DNA of 6,645 nt from Bacteroidia bacterium. GTDB taxonomy: Bacteria; Bacteroidota; Bacteroidia; Bacteroidales; P3. Position numbers and translations under genes: made by a program. Each line of letters starts with the position of its first letter. Position 1 is the stretch's first letter. The stretch spans positions 1-6,645 of the forward strand of contig BNXT01000081.1 in the NCBI GenBank assembly GCA_025999775.1, read 5' to 3'. Under the pieces are notes generated by a model. The model had not been told where the DNA came from. It was given only the letters and a program-made list of their open reading frames with translations, and made no database searches. This document shows positions 1 to 5,929 of this stretch, in pieces.

Positions 1-25
1 GTTTAAAACACCGGACGGGCGCTGA
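1..25 (+). CDS. Possible 3' tail of an upstream gene
   Basis: In frame 2 the first bases read as F-K-T-P-D-G-R followed by a TGA stop at 23-25. This could be the last codons of a gene lying upstream of the window and co-directional with the ATPase gene 47 bases further on. Frame 3 is also open, up to a TAG at 33-35, so the frame cannot be decided from so short a stretch and no family can be assigned. If it is real, this gene would belong to the same operon and would be the first place to look for the missing kinase. Confidence 0.25.
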
Positions 26-72
26 AACAAAATAGAACCCAAACAATAAACATCAAACACTAAATAGAATGT
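26..72 (+). promoter_or_regulatory. A-rich leader of the ATPase gene, no Shine-Dalgarno
   Basis: This short A-rich stretch precedes the ATG at 73. It contains no GGAGG-like sequence and no recognisable Bacteroidota promoter (-7 TAnnTTTG). An in-frame TAA at 61-63 followed by ATA, GAA and TGT codons leaves ATG 73 as the only sensible start. Initiation on an unstructured A-rich leader is typical of Bacteroidota. The promoter is probably further upstream, outside the window. Confidence 0.4.
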
Positions 73-3000
73 ATGAATTGTCCAAAATGCGATAAACCCA
101 ATAGAGATAAAGCCATTTACTGTAAATGGTGCGGGGAAAGTGTGATTACCCAATCCAATGCGCCATTGCAGGAATTGGTAGGTATGGAACAAGAGAAAAA
201 CCAACTGCAAGACCTCGTAAAGACCTGCGAACAACTGTCGCTCCGTGCAAAACAAACCGGCATAAAAATCCGATTAGGCATGGATATGGTTATCACCGGC
301 AACACCGGTACCGGAAAGTCCAAACTCGTCGAAGTAATGCAAAAACTGCTCTACTCCACCGGTATCATAAAAAACCCTTCGGCAATGATTATTGATGCGG
401 TTGATTATGATAACTTTGCCAAAGATGATACCACGTGGGACGACAACATTAAAAAATGCAAGAGCGGTATTTTAGTCATCGAAAATGCGCAAAAACTGCT
501 GCCACAAAAGGCAGCGGACGATGTCAATCAGCTCGACAAACTCTTCAAATGTATGAATGACGATTGGAACAACGATCCTATTGTTATTTTGTCGGGACTG
601 TCAGGATTGAAAGCTTTTATGAATGCCAATCCTGATGTTGCAGCGCGTTTTGAGTACCAATTTGACTTGAAAGATTTTTCGGTGGATGAGTTGACTGAAA
701 TATGTGCTCAAAAGCTTCAAAAAGACTATGGTTTAGCCTTAGACGATGACGCACGAAACAAACTCACACGCATTTTCACCAACGATTTCCGTAACAAGAA
801 AGCCAATTTCGACAACGCTCATTTAGCGATTAAACGGGCGGGCGACATCTTTGCCAACGTTATCAAACGCGACCATTCCGCTACGATGGTCATGCCGGAC
901 GACATCAAAGGTACGGAGTTTAAACAGAAGACCTACGATGAGATCATGGCGGAATTAGACAAGTTTGTAGGTATTGACGAAATAAAGGAGACCGTACAAA
1001 AGATCATCAACAAGATGGAATTTGATCGTGAACGCAAAGGCAGCGACGCTAAACGCGAAATCAAAGACCACTTCCTGTTTTTGGGCAATCCGGGCACAGG
1101 AAAAACGACCATTGCACGTATCTTTGCCGATATTCTCAACTCACTTGAAGTCTTGCCTACAGGGCAGTTAGTAGAAGTGGCACGCAAAGATTTGGTTGCC
1201 GGATACGTCGGACAAACGGCAATAGCGGTGGAAGATGCCGTAGAACGTGCTATGGGGGGCATTCTCTTTATTGATGAGGCTTACGCCCTGAAACAAAACG
1301 ACAACGACACCTTCGGACAAGAAGCTATTGATACGCTGCTGAAACTGGTCGAAGACCATCGTGGGCAATTTGTGGCTATCGCAGCCGGTTATACCAAAGA
1401 AATGCAGGATTTTCTTAACTCTAATTCAGGTATGAGTTCCCGCTTCAACGAAACCGTTAATTTTAAAGACTATAACCCTGCTGAACTGACCGAAATATTC
1501 TTGCGTCTCGTAAAAAAAGAAAACCTCACGCTCGACGACGAAGCGGCTGCCAATATTGACAACTTTTTCAAAAAGATGTATATCTCGCGTAACGTCAAAT
1601 CATTCGGCAATGCACGTGAGGTACGCAATTCGTTTGACCGTGCTATGAAAAATCAAGGATTGCGGCTGCAAAAACTGCGCAACACCCCTAACTATACGCC
1701 GGATATGCTCTCCATCCTCACAAGGGCTGACATTGAAGGCGAAGAGAGCACCAAGGAAAAGAACCTTAACGCTATCCTTGCAGAACTCGATGATTTTACC
1801 GGCATGGACAGTGTGAAAAAAGAGATCCGTGAACTCGCAACGAAGCTTGAATTTGAACGTAAGATGATGGAACGCGGCATTGGTAATGCCGAACTCACCA
1901 ATGTGCACATCGTCTTATCCGGCAATCCGGGTACCGGAAAAACTACTATCGCCCTCAAACTGGGCGAAATACTCCATTCTATTGGACTATTGCCTACCGC
2001 CAAGGTGGTCGAAAAAGAGGCTAAAGACCTCTTGAGTAGCTTCCAAAACGAAACGGCAAAAGAAGTAAATAAAGCCTGCGACGAAGCCATGGGGGGTATC
2101 TTGTTTATTGATGAAGCCTATATGCTGCTCGGCATGGATAAACAGGGCAATAAAAATAAAACCGGTGAAGAAGCCGTTGCCTCGCTGATGACACGCATGG
2201 TCAAAGATTCCGGAAAATTTGTGGTCATCTGCGCCGGCTACGAAAAAGAGATGAAGCAATTTATTGATAATGCTAACCCCGGATTCCGCCGTCGATTCAC
2301 CCATTTCCTCAATATCCAAGATTACTCCACAAAAGAATTGGTTGATATTTTCATAAAAAATGCTAAAAAAGCAAACCTGAAATTGAACGATGAAGCCAAA
2401 GAGATGTTGGAAAAACTTGTTACCCTGATGGTGGATGCTAAATCCGAAAACTTCGGCAATGCAGGCGAAATGACCAAACTGCTCAACCAAGTAAAAATGC
2501 GCAAACAAAATCGTTTGGCGAAACTCGACAGTCAGGGCGAAGAAATAACGCCAGAGGTCTTTGAAACCATTCTGGCAGAGGACATTCCTTTTGAGAAACC
2601 CAAGGCTATCAACGAAGACGAATGTTTTGCCGAATTGAACGAGTTAATTGGGTTGAACGAGGTCAAGAAGGATGTTAAAGAAATTGCGGATTATATCAAA
2701 GTAGAGCGCGCCAAAGCGGAGGCGCTGGGCAAAAAATTCCAAGGCATCAGCGACCACTATCTCTTCGTAGGTAACCCCGGAACAGGAAAGACCACCGTAG
2801 CCCGCATTATGGCAAATGTATTCCACTCGCTGGGCGTATTGCCAACCAATAATTTAGTAGAAGTTACTCGCAAGGATTTAGTAGCAAACTATATCGGACA
2901 AACAGCCACACAAACTGCACAGTTAGTAAAAACGGCAGTCGGTGGCGTCTTCTTTATCGACGAGGCTTACGCTCTCAAAGGACAGGGTGGCGACTTCGGT

Positions 3001-3420
3001 CAGGAAGCTACCGACACCATCTTGCCTATGATGCTTGACTACAAAGGTAAAATGGTCTTTATTGCTGCCGGATACCCTCGCGAAATCCAGCAATGGATCA
3101 ACACTAACAGCGGCTTGGAATCTCGGTTTACCAAAACCATCACGTTTGAAGACTACACCGGCGAAGAAATGGCGGAGATATTTATGAAAAAAGCTACCAA
3201 AGACCAACTCGAACTCACACCGGAAGCCGAAACACTGATGCACTTTTACTTCAATGATCTATACACCAATCGTTCTAAAAACTTTGCCAATGCACGAGAA
3301 GTCAACAACTATTTCGACAAGGTAAAGAAAAATCAGAGTACACGCCTCCGAAAACGTATGGAAGAAGCCGACTTTGACAAGACAGAATTCAAATTGTTGA
3401 TCGAAGCGGATATGGAATAG
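73..3420 (+). CDS. Zinc-ribbon protein with four tandem CbbX/SpoVK-type AAA+ ATPase domains
   Basis: This is a predicted cytoplasmic AAA+ machine of 1115 residues with no signal peptide or membrane segment. A zinc ribbon sits at the N-terminus (C3, C6, C17, C20). Four AAA+ modules of about 260-285 residues follow. Domain 1 has Walker A at 76-83 (GNTGTGKS) but Walker B reads ILVIEN at 133-138, so the usual D-E pair is E-N. Domain 2 has Walker A 338-345, Walker B ILFIDE 397-402, pore loop GYVGQTA 377-383 and a likely arginine finger R457. Domain 3 has Walker A 617-624, Walker B 676-681 and arginines 739-741. Domain 4 has Walker A 900-907, Walker B DE 963-964 and pore loop NYIGQTA 939-945. Family members such as CbbX, SpoVK and EccA usually carry one such domain, so four in one chain is unusual. 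CbbX remodels inhibited Rubisco, but no Rubisco genes are present here, so the substrate is unknown. It probably works with the downstream FHA and phosphatase proteins. Confidence 0.93.
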   Translation: MNCPKCDKPNRDKAIYCKWCGESVITQSNAPLQELVGMEQEKNQLQDLVKTCEQLSLRAKQTGIKIRLGMDMVITGNTGTGKSKLVEVMQKLLYSTGIIKNPSAMIIDAVDYDNFAKDDTTWDDNIKKCKSGILVIENAQKLLPQKAADDVNQLDKLFKCMNDDWNNDPIVILSGLSGLKAFMNANPDVAARFEYQFDLKDFSVDELTEICAQKLQKDYGLALDDDARNKLTRIFTNDFRNKKANFDNAHLAIKRAGDIFANVIKRDHSATMVMPDDIKGTEFKQKTYDEIMAELDKFVGIDEIKETVQKIINKMEFDRERKGSDAKREIKDHFLFLGNPGTGKTTIARIFADILNSLEVLPTGQLVEVARKDLVAGYVGQTAIAVEDAVERAMGGILFIDEAYALKQNDNDTFGQEAIDTLLKLVEDHRGQFVAIAAGYTKEMQDFLNSNSGMSSRFNETVNFKDYNPAELTEIFLRLVKKENLTLDDEAAANIDNFFKKMYISRNVKSFGNAREVRNSFDRAMKNQGLRLQKLRNTPNYTPDMLSILTRADIEGEESTKEKNLNAILAELDDFTGMDSVKKEIRELATKLEFERKMMERGIGNAELTNVHIVLSGNPGTGKTTIALKLGEILHSIGLLPTAKVVEKEAKDLLSSFQNETAKEVNKACDEAMGGILFIDEAYMLLGMDKQGNKNKTGEEAVASLMTRMVKDSGKFVVICAGYEKEMKQFIDNANPGFRRRFTHFLNIQDYSTKELVDIFIKNAKKANLKLNDEAKEMLEKLVTLMVDAKSENFGNAGEMTKLLNQVKMRKQNRLAKLDSQGEEITPEVFETILAEDIPFEKPKAINEDECFAELNELIGLNEVKKDVKEIADYIKVERAKAEALGKKFQGISDHYLFVGNPGTGKTTVARIMANVFHSLGVLPTNNLVEVTRKDLVANYIGQTATQTAQLVKTAVGGVFFIDEAYALKGQGGDFGQEATDTILPMMLDYKGKMVFIAAGYPREIQQWINTNSGLESRFTKTITFEDYTGEEMAEIFMKKATKDQLELTPEAETLMHFYFNDLYTNRSKNFANAREVNNYFDKVKKNQSTRLRKRMEEADFDKTEFKLLIEADME
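157..3417 (+). repeat. Four protein-level AAA+ repeats within one gene
   Basis: Approximate units are 157-927, 928-1752, 1753-2607 and 2608-3417. Units 2-4 each open with a related helix: AELDKFVGIDEIK (residues 293-305), AELDDFTGMDSVK (570-582) and AELNELIGLNEVK (853-865). Unit 1 opens with a shorter form, LQELVGMEQEK (32-42). The units are clearly homologous in protein but diverged in DNA: even around Walker A many third positions differ. The duplication is therefore old and this is not a recent expansion or assembly artefact. Units 2 and 4 resemble each other most, sharing LVEVxRKDLVA and FGQEAxDT. Confidence 0.85.
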
Positions 3421-3443
3421 TTTGTTAATTTTAATTGATAAAG
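3421..3443 (+). promoter_or_regulatory. 23-base A/T-rich gap that decides the FHA gene start
   Basis: The gap after the ATPase stop is A/T-rich and lacks a Shine-Dalgarno sequence. An in-frame TAA at 3432-3434 is followed by TTG 3435, ATA, AAG and ATG 3444. The ATG is preferred because it is the standard codon and follows an A-rich stretch, and the extra M-I-K of the TTG form adds nothing to the fold. The spacing supports co-transcription with the ATPase gene. Confidence 0.5.
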
Positions 3444-4103
3444 ATGGATTTAGTAAAATGCCCCTTTTGTGGAAAAGAAATAGAAGACAATAGTTTCTAC
3501 TGCGATCAATGCGGAGAGATGCTGAAATTGTGCCCTACACATGGGTTTAAGAAAGGTAAGATATGCAGTGATTGCGGCTCAAAGCTTGTGGATGCCAAAG
3601 ATGCGGGCAACAATACCGCTCCGTCGGCACAGCCGGTAACGCAACAGCCAATACAACAGCCTGCGCCGAAGCCGACACAACAGTCAACACAACCACCTGC
3701 GCCGCAACCGACAACAACGCCACAATCAACTATAGGTGGCGTACCACCGGTATATCAGCCAGATGTTCAAGCCTCCACAGTCGAAAAAACCGTGCGTCCA
3801 AATATTGTGGTCGCACCCAAATGTTTAGTAAGCCAACAACTCAATGCGCGCTTGGACATTACAGAAAATGCCGTGATTGGCAGAAAAACAGGTAACTTTG
3901 TTTCTGTGTTCGGGTCGCAAGGCTATGTTTCGGGAACACATGCTCGACTACAAAAAAACACGGATGGCAGTTGGGAAATCGTCGATTTGGATTCGTCCAA
4001 CGGCACCTTTCTCAATGGCATCAAAATAGCGCCTAATCAACCTGCAAAGTTCAAAATAGGAGACGTGATTAGCTTCTATGATTTGAAATTTACGGTAGAA
4101 TAA
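3444..4103 (+). CDS. Double zinc-ribbon protein with C-terminal FHA domain
   Basis: This is a 219-residue phosphopeptide-reading adaptor. The first zinc ribbon is C6, C9, C20, C23, with the same CxxC-x10-CxxC spacing as the N-terminus of the upstream ATPase. A second possible metal knuckle follows directly: C30, H33, C41, C44. Residues about 58-96 are a flexible linker rich in Pro, Gln and Thr. The FHA domain occupies about 130-219 and keeps its phosphothreonine-binding positions: G146-R147, S163 and H166 in SGTHARL, and N186-G187 in DSSNGTFLNG. FHA domains bind phosphothreonine on partner proteins and are commonly encoded beside Ser/Thr kinases and PP2C phosphatases, as in type VI secretion and TerY-type triads. 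Here it probably links phosphorylation to the AAA+ ATPase. No membrane segment is present. A TTG start at 3435 would add three residues. Confidence 0.9.
   Translation: MDLVKCPFCGKEIEDNSFYCDQCGEMLKLCPTHGFKKGKICSDCGSKLVDAKDAGNNTAPSAQPVTQQPIQQPAPKPTQQSTQPPAPQPTTTPQSTIGGVPPVYQPDVQASTVEKTVRPNIVVAPKCLVSQQLNARLDITENAVIGRKTGNFVSVFGSQGYVSGTHARLQKNTDGSWEIVDLDSSNGTFLNGIKIAPNQPAKFKIGDVISFYDLKFTVE
3615..3731 (+). repeat. Low-complexity Pro/Gln/Thr linker coding sequence
   Basis: This stretch uses mostly CAA, CAG, CCG, CCT, CCA and ACA codons and encodes residues 58-96 of the FHA protein. It separates the zinc ribbons from the FHA domain and should be disordered. It contains three T-Q steps (T66, T78, T82) and a run of threonines at 90-92. 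Such imperfect triplet-rich DNA is prone to length variation between strains. No exact tandem unit is apparent. Confidence 0.75.
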
Positions 4104-4144
4104 GTGGATGATAGCGCTAAGCAATCACAAAACTAACGACTATT

Positions 4145-4894
4145 ATGTACCTAAAAACCGACTTAAACTGCAACATTGGCTGTGTCAGGCAAAACAACGA
4201 AGATATGATTTTGCTTGCCGGAGAACTTTTTCGTGACCAAGCACAACAATTAGACTTTGAACCTACGGGCAGCGTAGCTGCCATCGTTGCCGACGGTATG
4301 GGCGGGCATAACGGCGGAGAATTTGCCTCCGAAATGGCAACCCTACTGTTTAACGACTTTATCATGGATATCCCTGTCGGATTGAATGTCGATGAAGTCA
4401 CCGTACAGCTCAAACAATGGTGCGTCAACACACATCGACTTATTGTTGCTAAAAGCTACGAGGGTGAAGAATACGAAGGTATGGGCACAACGTTCTGCGG
4501 CTTACTCTTCTACGAAAAGATGGTGTTCGCCCTCAATATTGGCGATAGTAGGCTGTACCGTTACCGTAACGGTATTCTCAAACAAATAAGTACCGACCAC
4601 TCCATGCGGCAACAAACCGGCGACCCTACCCTACCCTCCAATCAGATTTACAACTCACTCGGCGCAGGCGATTCGGCTTTCATTGATGTCAAAGATATAT
4701 CCGACCAACTCTTCAACAACGACATCTTCCTCGTTTGTTCCGACGGGCTTTGCGATATGATAAGCGACGAAACTATCGAGCAACTGCTTGGTAACGAACC
4801 CACCGCCGACAAATTAGTTGAGGCGGCACGCAATGCCGGCGGCAAAGATAATGTGAGCGTTATCTTACTCACTATAAACGAAGTAGAAAACTAA
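4145..4894 (+). CDS. PP2C-family Ser/Thr protein phosphatase
   Basis: This 249-residue protein is a stand-alone metal-dependent PP2C (PPM) phosphatase, comparable in length to PppA, Stp and PrpC. All the diagnostic motifs are present in order: R15 with N18-E19-D20, D50-G51 in DGMGGHNGGE, G114-T115-T116, the GDSRLYR strand at 133-139, D151-H152-S153, D200 in CSDGL, and D235-N236 in GGKDNVSVI. D50, D200 and D235 are the expected metal ligands, with E19 and D20 supporting them, so the enzyme should be active. It would remove phosphate from Ser or Thr, probably the mark read by the FHA protein 41 bases upstream. There is no signal peptide or membrane anchor, so it acts in the cytoplasm. The ATG at 4145 directly precedes the conserved first strand and lacks a Shine-Dalgarno sequence. 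It is the last gene of the operon. Confidence 0.95.
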   Translation: MYLKTDLNCNIGCVRQNNEDMILLAGELFRDQAQQLDFEPTGSVAAIVADGMGGHNGGEFASEMATLLFNDFIMDIPVGLNVDEVTVQLKQWCVNTHRLIVAKSYEGEEYEGMGTTFCGLLFYEKMVFALNIGDSRLYRYRNGILKQISTDHSMRQQTGDPTLPSNQIYNSLGAGDSAFIDVKDISDQLFNNDIFLVCSDGLCDMISDETIEQLLGNEPTADKLVEAARNAGGKDNVSVILLTINEVEN

Positions 4895-4978
4895 TGATTA
4901 GAACGATGCTGCTAACCCCAAAACACAAGTCTATCACCAAACTGCTCGTGTACGTCGGTCATCTTCTCTTTTTTGCTT
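4895..4978. other. Convergent intergenic gap, no clear terminator
   Basis: These 84 bases separate the phosphatase stop from the stop of the AbiEii gene on the other strand. A T-run at about 4969-4974 follows the phosphatase gene, but I could not find a convincing GC-rich stem before it. Nor did I see a stem on the minus strand. Both transcription units must end in or near this gap. It is also the junction between the operon and the more A+T-rich toxin-antitoxin cassette. No direct repeat or attachment site was recognised. Confidence 0.4.
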
Positions 4979-5929
4979 TCATATTTTTTTCATTATTTCG
5001 ATAAAATTTTCTGCCACCAACTTTTCGTCGGGTATTTCCGAAAACGCTAACGGTGTTAATTCGCTTTGATAGGTCGAACTTAAAGTTATCCATAATGCAG
5101 GAAATTCTTTGAATAGTGGAGAATCTTTGACCGTTTTTATTTGCCAACCTTCGGGGCGGTCAAATTCTTGTTGGTCGTGGATTAGCAATTCGGATAAATC
5201 TTTTTGGAAATTTACAGAGTTAATGTATTTCGCACATTCTTTGTCATTTGCCAAATAGTACAAGTCGTAAAAGTGGCGAATTTTTGAGGCAAGCGATTTA
5301 ACGACATCGTCTTCAAACGAAAAACGAACAAGTGAACCCAATTTTTCAAGCATTGTTCGGCGTTTATCCAAAATATTTAATGCAACTTGCTGTAAGCCGT
5401 ATTCTTGTATTACTTCCGCTTGGTTAGTCGCAGTTAGAAATTCGGCAATAAACGAAGTAATTTCTTGTTGTACAAACGGGTAAGGATTTGCAAATGAGTT
5501 AATTTCGACAATGATACGCTTTTGAATATTGTTTACAAGGCGGCTATTAATATTACTTGGATATTGAAAAAGTGATTTGCGATAAACCGAACCTTTGCGA
5601 GTTACGCCCACTTCTTCAATTTCTGTCAAGTCGGCTGTAATGGCTTTCTCAATTTTTCGGATTTTGGTTTTCAGAGCGTTGCCTGTCAATTGTTCGTCAA
5701 GTAAGGCAATATCAATATCTTCCGAAAAGCGATTGATTAAACGATACCCTTTTGTGAGTGAAGTTCCACCTTTGAAAACTACGCTGTTTGCGTGCGAAGA
5801 TTGTGATAAATTATTGAGAATAAGCGTAATCCAATAATCCTTTTCGATAAATTCAGGAAGAATACTGAAGTGCGTTGCTGTTAGTCGAATCAGTTCGTTA
5901 AAATCCTGTATATTAGTGTGTAACCTCAT
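4979..5929 (-). CDS. abiEii: AbiEii-family nucleotidyltransferase toxin
   Basis: This is the toxin of a type IV toxin-antitoxin module, 316 residues from ATG 5929. The nucleotidyltransferase signature is intact: F27-I-E-K-D-Y-W, then the P-loop-like FKGGTSLTKGY at 52-62, then RFSEDIDIAL at 67-76 with metal ligands D71 and D73. The C-terminal half has the family-like RRTMLEKL at 190-197 and RHFYDLYYL at 218-226. Characterised members such as AbiEii and mycobacterial MenT proteins use nucleotides to modify tRNA or otherwise stop growth without killing, which can abort phage infection. The target here is not known. The start is chosen at the ATG that overlaps the antitoxin stop as ATGA. A GTG at 5941 would add four residues. 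Length and motifs suggest a functional gene. Confidence 0.92.
   Translation of the reverse strand: MRLHTNIQDFNELIRLTATHFSILPEFIEKDYWITLILNNLSQSSHANSVVFKGGTSLTKGYRLINRFSEDIDIALLDEQLTGNALKTKIRKIEKAITADLTEIEEVGVTRKGSVYRKSLFQYPSNINSRLVNNIQKRIIVEINSFANPYPFVQQEITSFIAEFLTATNQAEVIQEYGLQQVALNILDKRRTMLEKLGSLVRFSFEDDVVKSLASKIRHFYDLYYLANDKECAKYINSVNFQKDLSELLIHDQQEFDRPEGWQIKTVKDSPLFKEFPALWITLSSTYQSELTPLAFSEIPDEKLVAENFIEIMKKI
5926..5929 (-). promoter_or_regulatory. ATGA stop-start overlap coupling antitoxin and toxin
   Basis: On the minus strand the antitoxin TGA (5928-5926) overlaps the toxin ATG (5929-5927) in an ATGA tetranucleotide. This favours termination-reinitiation, so toxin is made only after antitoxin has been translated. 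The alternative GTG start at 5941-5939 lies inside the antitoxin gene and is less likely. Confidence 0.75.

Noticed and set aside
69..95. Eight-codon leader-type frame (ATG at 69) overlapping the ATPase start by a different frame
   Set aside because: The ATG at 69 is only four bases from the true start and its frame closes at TAA 93-95. It is probably chance, and there is no attenuator structure to support a regulatory leader peptide.
1692..2090. 132-codon minus-strand open frame
   Set aside because: It is antisense to the linker and Walker A region of domain 3. Its Ser-rich translation has no motif; it is a shadow of the real gene.
1987..2508. 173-codon minus-strand open frame opposite the ATPase gene
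   Set aside because: It lies antisense to AAA+ domain 3, whose motifs are intact on the plus strand. The translation is rich in Phe, His and Cys with no recognisable domain, as expected of a shadow frame.
73..3420. Rubisco activase (CbbX) function for the ATPase
   Set aside because: Only the AAA+ domain type matches. The protein has four domains and a zinc ribbon, and no Rubisco or Calvin-cycle gene is nearby.
3572..3895. Plus-strand 107-codon frame overlapping the FHA gene
   Set aside because: It is an out-of-frame reading of the CAA/ACA-rich linker that gives a Thr- and Ala-rich translation. The FHA and zinc-ribbon motifs are in the other frame.
73..4894. Type VI or type VII secretion component cluster
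   Set aside because: FHA and PP2C occur in type VI loci, and EccA of type VII is CbbX-like. No sheath, baseplate, FtsK-like ATPase or WXG protein is visible in the window, so the assignment is not supported.
4895..4978. Possible bidirectional terminator between the convergent stops
   Set aside because: A T-run is present near 4969-4974, but I found no stem of useful length before it on either strand.
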